Shown: positions 17,690-26,251, counted from the stretch's first letter. The stretch is 44,904 nt of DNA from Nitrospirae bacterium UBA4572 (GCA_002387725.1 DGKK01000074.1:1-44904), one strand, 5' to 3'. Numbers and translations are program-made. The notes: generated by a model not told the origin, from the sequence alone.

Positions 17690-17759
17690 GGGGCTCTTTC
17701 GCCTTCGCCCTGACCGGAGGGGACAATCCTCTCCGACAACCTTCAGGAGGAACCAAAGG

Positions 17760-18665
17760 GTGTTTGCAGGCTCCATGGTGGCGCTGGTCACGCCGTTTGA
17801 AAAAGACCCGGGAGGCCACGGGGGCCGGATCGATGAAAAGGCCCTTCGCCATCTGGTGGATCTCCATGTGAAGGAAGGGACGCGGGCGATCGTTCCCGTG
17901 GGGACGACGGGCGAGTCCGCAACCCTGAGCCACGAAGAGCACGAAAAGGTAATCGGCATCGTGGTCGAGCAGGCGGCCGGGAGGGTCAAGGTCCTGGCAG
18001 GAACGGGCTCCAACAGCACGGAGGAGGCTGTGGCGCTCACCCGGGCGGCCCAGAGGATCGGAGCCGACGGGGCCCTCGTCATCACTCCCTACTACAACCG
18101 GCCGACCCAGGAAGGGCTTGTCCGCCACTATGAGACACTGGCGGCCCGGGTCTCCTTTCCCATGGTCATCTATAATGTTCCGGCCCGGACCGGCGTGAAC
18201 ATGCTCCCGGAAACGGTGGCGCGACTGGCGGGAATCCAGGCGTATGTGGGAGTGAAAGAGGCGTCGGGGAGCATCTCCCAGGTGATCGACCTGATGGATC
18301 GCCTCGAAGGCCGCATGGCGATTTACTCCGGGGACGACATGCTGACCTATCCCATTCTGGCCCTCGGCGGCCACGGGACGATCTCGGTGTCGGCGAACCT
18401 TGTGCCGCGAAAGATGGCCGATCTGTGCGATCTGGCCCTCTCCGGGGACCTGACTGGCTCCCTTCGCATCCATCGGGAGCTCGTGCCCCTTCACCGGGCC
18501 CTGGGGCTCGAGACAAACCCGATCCCCATCAAGACCGCCATGGAGATTGCCGGAATGATCGGAAGCTTCATGCGTCTTCCCCTCGTTCCCATGGATCTTG
18601 CCAACCGGGCCAAACTGGAAAAGGTTCTTGGCAGTCTGGGGATTCCCTCGGGAGGCCGCCGGTGA
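17760..18665 (+). CDS. dapA: 4-hydroxy-tetrahydrodipicolinate synthase
   Basis: Condenses pyruvate with aspartate semialdehyde, the committed step of diaminopimelate/lysine synthesis. The class I aldolase barrel features are present: GTTGESATLSHEEH, PYYNRPTQEGL with the catalytic Tyr, YNVPARTGVN and the Schiff-base Lys in GVKEASG. The start is GTG at 17760 after a strong AGGAGG (17745-17750) at 9 nt; an upstream in-frame ATG at 17661 would overlap the membrane-protein gene and add 33 unrelated residues. Product 301 aa. It overlaps dapB by 4 bp. Confidence 0.94.
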   Translation: MFAGSMVALVTPFEKDPGGHGGRIDEKALRHLVDLHVKEGTRAIVPVGTTGESATLSHEEHEKVIGIVVEQAAGRVKVLAGTGSNSTEEAVALTRAAQRIGADGALVITPYYNRPTQEGLVRHYETLAARVSFPMVIYNVPARTGVNMLPETVARLAGIQAYVGVKEASGSISQVIDLMDRLEGRMAIYSGDDMLTYPILALGGHGTISVSANLVPRKMADLCDLALSGDLTGSLRIHRELVPLHRALGLETNPIPIKTAMEIAGMIGSFMRLPLVPMDLANRAKLEKVLGSLGIPSGGRR

Positions 18666-19474
18666 GAGAGAGCCGGGTCAAGGTGGCCCTGATCGGTGCC
18701 GGAGGTCGGATGGGTCGGGAGATCGCCGCTGTCCTCGCCGAAGATCCTCGCCTGACGCTGGGTGCGGCCTTCGAATCTCCTCATTCCCCCCTGCTGGGAC
18801 GATCGGTTTCGGGGTTCCCGGAGATCGTCTATGAACCCCTGTCCGAGTCGGCCCTCAAGGGGTGCTCGGTGGGAATCGACTTCTCCCTGCCTGAGGGTCT
18901 CCGGGCGACCGTCGACGCCTTCCGGAGCGCCCGGCTTCCTCTGGTCGTGGGCACGACCGGCCTCTCCCCCGACGATCGGGACTATGTCCGGAAGGCCGGA
19001 GACGAGATTCCGATCCTCTGGTCGCCCAACATGAGCCTGGGGGTCAATCTCCTGGCGATTCTCGCCGGACAGGCAGCAAGGAGCCTCGGCGGCTTCGACT
19101 GCGAGATTCTCGAGATCCACCATCGCCACAAGAAGGATGCTCCCAGCGGCACCGCCCTCTTCCTGGGAGAGGCCGTGGCTCAGGCCCGGAATCAGCTTCT
19201 TTCCCAGACCGGGGTCTTCGTGAGGCACGGACTCACCGGGGAGAGGGAAGAGGACGCCATCGGGGTCATGGCCCTTCGCGGAGGGGATGTTCCGGGTGAC
19301 CATACCGTCTTCTTTCTCGGCCCCGGGGAGCGCCTCGAACTCACCCATCGGGCCGGAAGCCGGGCCGTCTTTGCCCGGGGGGCAGTGACGGCGGCGGCCT
19401 TCCTCCTTGGGCGTCCTCCCGGCTTTGCCACCATGGCCGACGTTCTTCTCGGCGGAGAGAGGCCGGAAGAATGA
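18662..19474 (+). CDS. dapB: 4-hydroxy-tetrahydrodipicolinate reductase
   Basis: NAD(P)H-dependent reductase giving tetrahydrodipicolinate. The N-terminal dinucleotide loop reads ALIGAGGRMGREI. The VGTTGLS segment, the SPNMSLGVN loop and the catalytic/substrate motif EIHHRHKKDAPSGTA are all intact. The GTG start at 18662 overlaps the dapA stop. The product is 270 aa, the normal size. Together with dapA, dapL and lysA in this run it forms most of the aminotransferase variant of the lysine pathway. Confidence 0.94.
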   Translation: MRESRVKVALIGAGGRMGREIAAVLAEDPRLTLGAAFESPHSPLLGRSVSGFPEIVYEPLSESALKGCSVGIDFSLPEGLRATVDAFRSARLPLVVGTTGLSPDDRDYVRKAGDEIPILWSPNMSLGVNLLAILAGQAARSLGGFDCEILEIHHRHKKDAPSGTALFLGEAVAQARNQLLSQTGVFVRHGLTGEREEDAIGVMALRGGDVPGDHTVFFLGPGERLELTHRAGSRAVFARGAVTAAAFLLGRPPGFATMADVLLGGERPEE

Positions 19475-20298
19475 GTCCCCTTCCCCGGGAGGCCCGCGCG
19501 GCGCGAGAGGGCGATTTTTTTGTCCGTTATCGCAGGCGCGGGGAACGGCGCATCCTCTGCGGGCGCCTGATCTCCGGGGAGAGGATTTCCGGATTCGACG
19601 GATCAGTGGACCCTGTGGGAGATGTCTCATGGCTCCCTCCCGTCTCCCCCCGCAAAATTGTGGCGGTGGGGTTGAACGACCGGGAGCATGCCCTGGAAAT
19701 GGGCAAGCCCCTCCCCCGGGAGCCCCTGCTCTTTCTCAAGGCCGTCACCTCGCTCGCGGCCCATGGATCGCCGGTAGTCTATCCCCAGGTGTCGTCCCGG
19801 GTCGACTACGAGGGGGAGATCGCCCTGGTTGTGGGACGGACTGCCGACCATATCGCTCCCCGGGAGGCCAAACGCCACATTTTCGGGCTCTGCGCCGCGA
19901 ACGATGTGACGGCCCGGGATATTCAGGCGTCGGATGTGCAGTATACCCGGGCGAAATCCTTTCCGGGATTCTGTCCGGTCGGGCCGGCGATCGAGGTCGG
20001 AGGAACTCCGGAGGGAAGAACGGTAATCACGAGGGTCAACGGCGAGATTCGCCAGGAAGGCCGCGTCTCTTCCCAGATATTCGGATGGGAGGATCTGGTG
20101 AGCTATATCAGCCACATGATGCCCCTCGAACCCGGAGACATCGTTCTGACGGGAACCTATCGGGGGGTGGGAGCCGTGAAGATCGGGGACCGGATGACGG
20201 TGGAGGTCTCGGGCATTCCGATTCCGCTCTCCAATACCCTCGTCTCCGATCCCCATCCCGGACTTTTCAGCCTCTGGCCTCAAGCAATGGGGTCCTAA
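19471..20298 (+). CDS. Fumarylacetoacetate hydrolase (FAH) family protein
   Basis: A 275-aa metal-dependent FAH-fold enzyme; relatives act as hydrolases, decarboxylases or tautomerases on dioxo acids. Typical motifs are VGLNDREHALEMG, FLKAVTSLAAHG, the metal site DYEGEIALVVGR, and GLCAANDVTARDIQ. The C-terminal family motif GTPxGVG appears as GTYRGVG, a mild change. It overlaps dapB by 4 bp and so belongs to the lysine operon. No FAH reaction is known in lysine synthesis. Clearing a reactive keto-acid by-product, or oxaloacetate handling, is a guess. Confidence 0.88.
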   Translation: MSPLPREARAAREGDFFVRYRRRGERRILCGRLISGERISGFDGSVDPVGDVSWLPPVSPRKIVAVGLNDREHALEMGKPLPREPLLFLKAVTSLAAHGSPVVYPQVSSRVDYEGEIALVVGRTADHIAPREAKRHIFGLCAANDVTARDIQASDVQYTRAKSFPGFCPVGPAIEVGGTPEGRTVITRVNGEIRQEGRVSSQIFGWEDLVSYISHMMPLEPGDIVLTGTYRGVGAVKIGDRMTVEVSGIPIPLSNTLVSDPHPGLFSLWPQAMGS

Positions 20299-20310
20299 AG
20301 GAATGATTTC

Positions 20311-20382
20311 CTCCCCGCGAGATGCCATCCAAGCCTCGGGGAGCAGGAGATGTCCCGAAGACTCCTGTCGATGGCCGACAGG
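20311..20382 (+). promoter_or_regulatory. Two inverted repeats in the FAH-dapL gap
   Basis: The 167-bp gap before dapL contains CTCCCCG (20311-20317) paired with CGGGGAG (20337-20343), and a tighter hairpin CCTGTCG (20364-20370), loop ATGGC, CGACAGG (20376-20382). No T-run follows, so they are not ordinary terminators. They may form a folded leader or an mRNA processing or attenuation element ahead of dapL. I do not recognise a lysine riboswitch core. Confidence 0.4.
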
Positions 20383-20465
20383 GCGAAGGGACGGGAAGGC
20401 ATTTTTCCCGAAATTGCCAAAAAACTAAAAATTGAGAGATCTGACCTTCAAGGAGACACGTGACG

Positions 20466-21647
20466 ATGGATGCAAAGACCCGCTTCGCCAAAAGGATTAC
20501 CTCCCTTCCCCCCTACCTTTTCGCCCGAATCGACGAAAAAAAGAGGGAGGCCCTTTCCCGTGGGGTGGACCTCATCAATCTGGGGATCGGTGATCCTGAC
20601 ACGCCAACCCTCTCCCCCATCGTCGAAAGCGCGAAGATCGCCGTGACCCGTCCGGAACACCATCAGTATCCCTCTTATGAAGGCATGCTCTCCTTTCGGA
20701 AGGCCGTGGCGGACTGGTATCGGCGGCGTTTCGGCGTCACCCTCGATCCCGCCACCGAGGTGGTAGGGCTGATCGGCTCCAAGGAAGGAATCGGCCATCT
20801 TCCCCTGGCCTTTGTCGATCCGGGAGATGTGGTCCTGATTCCCGAGCCGGGTTATCCCGTCTATCACGCCGGAACCCTCTTTGCCGGAGGAGAGAGCTAT
20901 TTCATGCCAATCCTCGAGCAAAACGGCTTCATGCCCGATCTTGACCGGATTCCGGAGGCGGTTTACCGCCGCACCAAGATCATGTTCTTAAACTATCCCA
21001 ACAACCCAACCGGGGCCCTGGCCACCGATGCCTTCTTTGAGAAGGCGATCGGCCTTGCTGCCCGCTATGGATTCATCCTGGCCCACGATGCCGCCTACTC
21101 GGAGATCTACTACGACGGGAAGGCTCCCAAGTCCTTCCTCTCCTACCCAGGGGCGAAGGAGGTCGGAATCGAATTCCATAGCCTGTCAAAAACCTACAAC
21201 ATGACAGGATGGCGGGTCGGCTTCGCCGTGGGGAACCCCTCCGTCCTCTCGGGACTTCTCAAGGTGAAGAGCAACCTCGATTCCGGGATCTTTCAGGCCC
21301 TTCAGGAAGCCTCGATCACGGCCCTCGAGCTGCCGGATTCCGATCTCGATGCCCTGCGCTCCCTCTATCAGGTTCGTCGGGACGTTCTCGTTCCCGGGCT
21401 CAACAGAGTCGGTCTTCGGGCCTTTGCTCCCGGGGCATCCTTCTATCTCTGGGCGGCCATTCCCAAGGGGATGACATCCGAGCAGGCATCGTTGGCTCTT
21501 CTGGAAAAGACAGGGATCGTCGCCACGCCGGGAAATGGCTTTGGCCCATCGGGTGAGGGATATGTAAGATTTGCCCTGACGGTGGGGCCCGACCGGCTCA
21601 AGGAGGCGGTGGAACGCATCCGGACGCAGCGCCTCTTCGGCGCCTGA
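20466..21647 (+). CDS. dapL: LL-diaminopimelate aminotransferase
   Basis: PLP enzyme (class I/II aminotransferase fold) converting tetrahydrodipicolinate directly to LL-diaminopimelate, bypassing the acylated DapD/C/E steps. Features: LGIGDPDTPT, the NYPNNPTGA loop, HDAAYSEIYYDG and the Schiff-base Lys in SLSKTYNMTGWRVGF. The LPPYLFARIDEKK N-terminus is typical of DapL. AAGGAG (20450-20455) lies 10 nt before ATG 20466; a GTG at 20460 is closer but too near the ribosome site. Product 393 aa. It follows dapA-dapB-FAH after a leader with hairpins and could have its own control. Confidence 0.88.
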   Translation: MDAKTRFAKRITSLPPYLFARIDEKKREALSRGVDLINLGIGDPDTPTLSPIVESAKIAVTRPEHHQYPSYEGMLSFRKAVADWYRRRFGVTLDPATEVVGLIGSKEGIGHLPLAFVDPGDVVLIPEPGYPVYHAGTLFAGGESYFMPILEQNGFMPDLDRIPEAVYRRTKIMFLNYPNNPTGALATDAFFEKAIGLAARYGFILAHDAAYSEIYYDGKAPKSFLSYPGAKEVGIEFHSLSKTYNMTGWRVGFAVGNPSVLSGLLKVKSNLDSGIFQALQEASITALELPDSDLDALRSLYQVRRDVLVPGLNRVGLRAFAPGASFYLWAAIPKGMTSEQASLALLEKTGIVATPGNGFGPSGEGYVRFALTVGPDRLKEAVERIRTQRLFGA

Positions 21648-21663
21648 CGGAAGGGGAGGGGGC

Positions 21664-22122
21664 GTGGGAGGCTTCTTTGCCATCTCCCTCGGCGGAAACA
21701 TCGGCGATGTGAGGGGAGCCTTCCGCCAGGCGCTCCTCGATCTGTCTCATCGATCGGATCTTCGCCTCCTCGGCACCTCTGTCGTTACACGAACCCGTCC
21801 CTGGGGCGTCATCTCTCCCGACTTTCTCAACATGGTCGTGGTCGGGTATGCCCGGATCGGCGCCCCCGGGATCTTTTCCCTCCTTCTTCGCATCGAGCGG
21901 CGATTCCGCCGCCGGGGCAAGGGGAAGCTTTATCCCCGGACCCTCGACCTCGACTTTCTCGAATACTCCGGCCCCTTTCTCCCCATGAAGGATCTCCTTC
22001 TTCCCCATCCCAGGCTCCATGTGCGTCCGGAGCTTGGCGAGCTCCTCCTTGCCGCCAGGCGCCGGGAGCGGTCCGTCAGTCTCCACGACACCAAAGGGGG
22101 ACGGAGAAGAGGGCGACCATGA
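21664..22122 (+). CDS. folK: 2-amino-4-hydroxy-6-hydroxymethyldihydropteridine pyrophosphokinase
   Basis: HPPK of folate synthesis. The 152-aa protein starts with FAISLGGNIGD (family LGSNxGD), continues with RPWG and DFLNMVVVG, and carries the metal/ATP motif PRTLDLDFLEY and LPHPRLHVRPE. The GTG start at 21664 follows an AAGGGGAGGG tract. The C-terminus is basic and low in complexity. It ends in an ATGA overlap with the next gene, hence probably in one transcript with dapL and mutY. Confidence 0.9.
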   Translation: MGGFFAISLGGNIGDVRGAFRQALLDLSHRSDLRLLGTSVVTRTRPWGVISPDFLNMVVVGYARIGAPGIFSLLLRIERRFRRRGKGKLYPRTLDLDFLEYSGPFLPMKDLLLPHPRLHVRPELGELLLAARRRERSVSLHDTKGGRRRGRP

Positions 22123-22937
22123 TCTCTCCGTTTCCTTGCTTTCACGGACGGAAGAAGTTTTTTTCATTCCTGGCGTACCTTTTTCTGCAGGGCCTTCTTT
22201 CTCTGGTGCTCCTTTTGGGCGGAAGCTCCGGGGCCCACGCCCAGATCGGCCCGCTCGGCCAGACCTTCGAGTTCGATGGGGGCGAGACGGTCTTTTCCCA
22301 GAACAGCCAGTATTTTTTTGCCATGCTGGGCGACTTTTTCTCCCTTTCCTCCCAAGTCGCCTCCGCTCCTTCCTCGGTGGATGTCGGAACGGCCCCCCTT
22401 CAAGCGCCCTCGCTCCATCTCTTTGTCGTGGCCTCCTACTTCGCCTACGAAACACCGGGAGCCGGGGGGCTGGCGGTCAATGCCTACAATGGCCTGACCC
22501 CTGCCATCGGCCTTCGCATTCCCCTATCAAACGGCTTTGTGGAGGGTGATGTGGGAGTGGCGCTTGCCAATGCCTATGGGACCGGGCAGCCGGTGGAGAC
22601 GGTGGGAGGGGTCTATCTCCAGGGAGAGTACTATCAGTCTCTGGGGGTCGGCGCCCTGGACCTCTTTTCAAACTTTCTGGGTTATATCGATTACATTTAT
22701 GTCCAGGGACGATGGCTTGCCCCTGTCTGGAAGGGAAAGAAGTTGACGCTCCTTCTGGGTCCCGAGCTGATCGGCCAGGGAAACAATGGCTACAATGCCG
22801 AGCAGGGAGGGGCGGTCGTCGGCCTTTCGTTGCCGGCACTCCACTCCTACCTGACCCTCGATGGGGGTCTCCTCCGCTCGTCTGTCTCCACCGGGTGGGG
22901 AGGCTATCAGGGATTTTCGTGGTATGTTTCCTACTGA
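22119..22937 (+). CDS. Probable outer-membrane beta-barrel or secreted protein, unknown
   Basis: The product has a signal peptide (basic RKK at 11-13, hydrophobic core, cut after AHA at residue 41). The 231-residue mature part is rich in Gly, Tyr and alternating hydrophobic/polar stretches such as LTLLLGPELIG and SYLTLDGGLL. It ends in GFSWYVSY, an aromatic C-terminus of the kind read by the BAM machinery. These features suggest an 8-10-stranded outer-membrane barrel. No named family is certain. It overlaps folK by 4 bp and mutY by 14 bp, so the transcript mixes cytoplasmic and envelope functions. Confidence 0.7.
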   Translation: MISPFPCFHGRKKFFSFLAYLFLQGLLSLVLLLGGSSGAHAQIGPLGQTFEFDGGETVFSQNSQYFFAMLGDFFSLSSQVASAPSSVDVGTAPLQAPSLHLFVVASYFAYETPGAGGLAVNAYNGLTPAIGLRIPLSNGFVEGDVGVALANAYGTGQPVETVGGVYLQGEYYQSLGVGALDLFSNFLGYIDYIYVQGRWLAPVWKGKKLTLLLGPELIGQGNNGYNAEQGGAVVGLSLPALHSYLTLDGGLLRSSVSTGWGGYQGFSWYVSY

Positions 22938-24045
22938 CCCCCCGATCCTTCCCGGGGAGGGCCTCGTGGCGCCTCTTTTGGCCTGGTACGATGCCGGCCA
23001 CCGGGATCTCCCCTGGCGGCAGGGATGCGATCCTTACCGGATCTGGGTCTCTGAAATCATGCTCCAGCAGACGACCGTGGCCACGGTGCTTAAGTTTTAC
23101 GATCGTTTTCTTTCGCGTTTTCCCGACGTGGGAGCGCTGGCAGGCGCCGACCTGACGGAGGTCCTCAGGTTCTGGTCGGGGCTTGGTTATTATCAGCGGG
23201 CCCGGAATCTCCACCGGGCCGCCAGGATTGTGGCCGAGCGCGGATCCTTCCCCGAAAGCTTAGCGGGGTGGGCCGAGCTCCCCGGGATCGGCCGGAGTAC
23301 GGCCGGAGCCATCTTTTCCATTTCCCGAAATCTCTGGGCCCCCATCCTCGACGCCAATGTCCGACGCGTGGTGGAGCGGTTTTTCGCAGTCGGCAAAGAG
23401 GAGAAAAAGAGAGAGGCACGGCTCTGGGAGCTCTCGGACTCCTTCGGCCGGGAGAATCCCCGGCCGGGGGATACCAACCAGGCCCTCATGGAACTCGGGG
23501 CCACCGTGTGTCTGCCCGCCTCTCCCCGGTGTTCGATCTGCCCTCTCCGCTCTTCTTGCCGGAGTCGGGATCCGGAGCCGGAGCGAGTGATCCTGCTCCC
23601 TGAGCGGCGACGGGAGAGGAGACCTGCCCCTCCCCGGCGGGACAGGCTTGTCCTTCTTCCTGCCGAGGGGCCGCTGCTCTTTGTTCCCCGGGGTGAGGGA
23701 CGCCTTCTCGAGGGTCTTTTCGATCTCTATGGCATCGCCGCCTCCTCGATCCCTCCGGGAGCCCTTCTTGATGAGGGGCCCTATGCCGGGTTCCGGGTGG
23801 CAGAGGAACTCTTTACGGTCACCCACACCTATTCTCATTTTCGCGAGGTGGTTCATGTGGTGGGGTTGGTGGGACGGGGGACGGGGTCTGCGGGCGAGGG
23901 GGCCATGGCGGGAGATCTGGGGGTCGTGCTTCCGCTCTCCCGCGCCCTGGAAGGTCTGATTCCCCTGACGGGCGTCGCCAAGAAGATCCTCCGGGAGCTT
24001 GTGCGGCGGAGGGAAGGGGAGAGCGGTCAGGGGGGATCCTCATGA
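22924..24045 (+). CDS. mutY: A/G-specific adenine DNA glycosylase
   Basis: Removes adenine opposite 8-oxoguanine. The HhH-GPD core shows SEIMLQQTTV (catalytic E44), the helix-hairpin-helix LPGIGRSTAGAI and the catalytic Asp in LDANVRRV. The 4Fe-4S cluster cysteines follow as C-x6-C-x2-C-x5-C (CLPASPRCSICPLRSSC). The C-terminal third is the NUDIX-like 8-oxoG recognition domain. I choose ATG 22924, inside the end of the preceding gene, since family similarity starts at residue 14. Product 373 aa. The 3' end overlaps the next lipoprotein gene (ATGA). Confidence 0.92.
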   Translation: MFPTDPPILPGEGLVAPLLAWYDAGHRDLPWRQGCDPYRIWVSEIMLQQTTVATVLKFYDRFLSRFPDVGALAGADLTEVLRFWSGLGYYQRARNLHRAARIVAERGSFPESLAGWAELPGIGRSTAGAIFSISRNLWAPILDANVRRVVERFFAVGKEEKKREARLWELSDSFGRENPRPGDTNQALMELGATVCLPASPRCSICPLRSSCRSRDPEPERVILLPERRRERRPAPPRRDRLVLLPAEGPLLFVPRGEGRLLEGLFDLYGIAASSIPPGALLDEGPYAGFRVAEELFTVTHTYSHFREVVHVVGLVGRGTGSAGEGAMAGDLGVVLPLSRALEGLIPLTGVAKKILRELVRRREGESGQGGSS

Positions 24046-25151
24046 TGGACGCATTCTCCGGCAGTCGGAGACCCTTGGGCCCCAAAAGGAGAGGAGTCCT
24101 TCCTGCGGGAATTCTCCTGGTCCTTCTTTTGTCCTCCCTCGGAGGATGCCAGGCCCCGGCCGCCCTCCTCTGGCTGACCTCCTATCTTCCGCTGGGTTCC
24201 GAACCCGCCGCCGTGGTCTGTCCTTCCTCGTCCTCCTGTATTGCGGTGGGGCAGGGAGGGCTTTTCCTGACCTCCCAAAATGGAGGCCAGACGTGGCTCC
24301 CGGCAAATTCGGGTCTGGGGGCGGCCCTGGCCAACTACAACCTCACCTCGGCGGCCTGTCTTCCCACCGGAGAATGCACCATCGTCGGAAACCAGGGGCT
24401 GATTCTGGGGAGCACCAATGGCGGTCAGAGCTTTTCGATCCAGAACGTGACGACCAACGGCAACCTGACCTTCAACGAGGTGGTGTGCCAGAGTTCCGGA
24501 TCGCCCGCCTGCGCCATCGTGGGGGACAACAACACCCTCATCCTCCAGAGCCAGCCCGGGGCCGCCTGGACCCCCGATCTCAATGTCCTCCAGGCGGCCC
24601 TCGGCCCGGCCAACTTCAACCAGGTGGTTCTCGAGGGCTCGACGATCTGGATTGCGGCTTCCACCACCTCGGGGACGGGGATGAATGCCCTCCTTCTCTC
24701 CCAGAACGGGGGAAATTCCTGGAGCCTCGTCATCGTGGCCCAGGCGCTGGCGCCCATGGGGGTGAGCGGAATCGGCTGCACCGGTCCCACGACCTGCTAT
24801 GTGGCCGGGGAAGGCGCGCTCCTCGAGACCACCGATGGGGGGGCCACCTGGTCCCCGACGCTCTTTTTGGGAGGGACGGCGGGAAACTCCCCTCTCCTGA
24901 CCGGGGTCTATGTCGGGCCGGGCAACACCGTCTGGGCCTATGGCCAGAACGGGGCCCTCTATGAGGTCACCGGGCTTGCCTCGGGGGGGATCTCCGGAGA
25001 GGCGGCGGTGGCACAGCTTCTCCCCCCCTCCGCCGCCGCCCTCAACTTTACCGGGGTCACCTGCCTCTCCGCCCTTTCATGTCTCGCCTCGGGGAACTCC
25101 CTTGCCATTTCCGGGGGGATCTTCTACTCTAGCCCAAGCGGCGGGGGATAG
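24042..25151 (+). CDS. YCF48-like beta-propeller lipoprotein
   Basis: A 369-aa lipoprotein with lipobox LGGC (C36), then repeated blades with the BNR/YCF48 signature (TSQNGGQTW, STNGGQSF, SQNGGNSW, TTDGGATW), each about 45-80 residues apart. Several Cys pairs (for example CPSSSSC, CLPTGEC, CTGPTTC, CLSALSC) recur in the blades and may be disulfides, consistent with an extracytoplasmic location. YCF48/HCF136 proteins assist photosystem II assembly. In non-phototrophs such propellers are of unknown role. It starts at ATG 24042 overlapping mutY; ATG 24045 is equally possible. Confidence 0.8.
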   Translation: MMDAFSGSRRPLGPKRRGVLPAGILLVLLLSSLGGCQAPAALLWLTSYLPLGSEPAAVVCPSSSSCIAVGQGGLFLTSQNGGQTWLPANSGLGAALANYNLTSAACLPTGECTIVGNQGLILGSTNGGQSFSIQNVTTNGNLTFNEVVCQSSGSPACAIVGDNNTLILQSQPGAAWTPDLNVLQAALGPANFNQVVLEGSTIWIAASTTSGTGMNALLLSQNGGNSWSLVIVAQALAPMGVSGIGCTGPTTCYVAGEGALLETTDGGATWSPTLFLGGTAGNSPLLTGVYVGPGNTVWAYGQNGALYEVTGLASGGISGEAAVAQLLPPSAAALNFTGVTCLSALSCLASGNSLAISGGIFYSSPSGGG

Positions 25152-25212
25152 GGACTCCCCCTGTTCGATCGAACAATGGTCCCAAGAATGTCAATGCTGC
25201 ATGGAGGTTCAC

Positions 25213-25776
25213 ATGGGACAAAAAGCCATCAGACGGTGGGGGATGGCACTGGCCTTTGCCGGACTCACCACGGTCATGTCGGGATGCTACGGGCAGTTCG
25301 CCCTGGTCGATACGCTTTACAAGGCGAACGGAAATGTTGAAAACAAGTGGGCGCGATCGGGACTGACCGCTCTACTCGTGATTCTTCCCGTCTATGAATT
25401 CGCAGGCTTGGGAGATGTGATCATCTTCAACCCCATCGAGTTCTGGACGCACGTCAATCCGGTCACGAACAAGCCTTCGGTGGCCTCCGACCGCACGGTG
25501 GGACCGGGCGTCGATCCGACCAAAACACCGGACGGCTGGCTGTCGAAGAACAACACCTCGGGACAGAAGGTTGTGATGGCCTGGCACTATGACCGGGCGA
25601 CGCAGAAGCTCTCCGCCATCGGCATCGCCAGGGGAGCGAACGGAAAGACCAACGTCACCCTCTATCGGTCGCGGTGGGCCAAGAGCGGTCAGACCATGGC
25701 CGGACCCCAGGTGACGGCCGTCACCTTCGACCACGGCCATCCGGTGACCAAGATGGCAGGAACCGGGGCGATCTGA
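25213..25776 (+). CDS. DUF3332-type lipoprotein
   Basis: A 187-aa envelope protein with lipobox MSGC (C25), then the DUF3332 layout: YGQFALVDTLYKANGNV, a second hydrophobic segment ALLVILPVYEFAGLGDVIIF and FNPIEFWT. The rest is soluble and probably extracytoplasmic. GGAGG lies 5 nt before ATG 25213, which makes this start better than the ATG at 25201. The family has no known function. A 12-bp palindrome GTTCGATCGAAC (25163-25174) lies in the short gap upstream, and a strong terminator follows. Confidence 0.8.
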   Translation: MGQKAIRRWGMALAFAGLTTVMSGCYGQFALVDTLYKANGNVENKWARSGLTALLVILPVYEFAGLGDVIIFNPIEFWTHVNPVTNKPSVASDRTVGPGVDPTKTPDGWLSKNNTSGQKVVMAWHYDRATQKLSAIGIARGANGKTNVTLYRSRWAKSGQTMAGPQVTAVTFDHGHPVTKMAGTGAI

Positions 25777-25818
25777 CAAGGATCTCCCGCTTCCGGGTCA
25801 AAGAAAGATGAATATGGG

Positions 25819-25845
25819 AGGCTCCTTCGGGAGCCTCTTTTTTTA
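25819..25845 (+). terminator. Rho-independent terminator
   Basis: GAGGCTCC (25819-25826), TTCG loop, GGAGCCTC (25831-25838), then seven T. A textbook intrinsic terminator closing the plus-strand run that ends with the DUF3332 lipoprotein. Confidence 0.92.
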
Positions 25846-25909
25846 TGGGGTCGGAGCGCGAGAGAAAGTCTTGAGGCAGGCCTTGTTTCGGGAATGCGGA
25901 GGGAGAAAC

Positions 25910-25936
25910 AAAAAAAGCCGGGGTGGTCACCCCGGC
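25910..25936 (-). terminator. Rho-independent terminator for the YtxH/DUF948 genes
   Basis: GCCGGGGTG (25917-25925) and CACCCCGGC (25928-25936) form a 9-bp GC-rich stem. On the minus strand it is followed by a run of seven T (A-run 25910-25916). It lies 25 bp past the minus-strand YtxH-like gene. Confidence 0.88.
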
Positions 25937-25960
25937 TTTCCGAGATAAGGCACGCTGACT

Positions 25961-26251
25961 TTAGCTCTGGGGTGTGGTCTTCTCCGCCGCCACCGCCTGG
26001 CGAAAGGCCTTCCATCCCTCCTTCACGGCCTCGGCGTAGCGGTCCTTGCGTTCGGGAAGCTCGGTCCGGATCTTGTCGAGTCCTTCGGAAAACTCCTCTT
26101 CTGCCTCGTCCCTGACCGAGCGGACCTTTTCTCCGATCTTCCTGCGGGTCTCTGCGCCGGAGGCCGGGGCGAGGAGAACTCCCAGGGCGGCCCCAACGGC
26201 GAGTCCTGTCAAAAAAAGAGCGAGTCCTGTATCATTTCTGTCGCTGGCCAT
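25961..26251 (-). CDS. YtxH-like membrane-anchored protein
   Basis: The product (96 aa) has an N-terminal Gly/Ala-rich helix (LALFLTGLAVGAALGVLLAPASG) and the characteristic APxSGxETRRKI motif of YtxH/gas-vesicle-GvpP-like proteins, followed by an amphipathic, charge-alternating helix. It overlaps the DUF948 gene by 20 bp, as ytxG-ytxH pairs do in Bacillus. Family members are linked to general stress, but a molecular role is not established. Confidence 0.82.
   Translation of the reverse strand: MASDRNDTGLALFLTGLAVGAALGVLLAPASGAETRRKIGEKVRSVRDEAEEEFSEGLDKIRTELPERKDRYAEAVKEGWKAFRQAVAAEKTTPQS

Noticed and set aside
18491..19630. A 379-codon minus-strand frame opposite dapB
   Set aside because: Overlaps dapA, dapB and FAH coding sequence with intact motifs; no ribosome site or family features.
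20299..20465. Lysine riboswitch upstream of dapL
   Set aside because: Two short stems are present but none of the conserved L-box core could be recognised, and the leader is at the short end of the size range.
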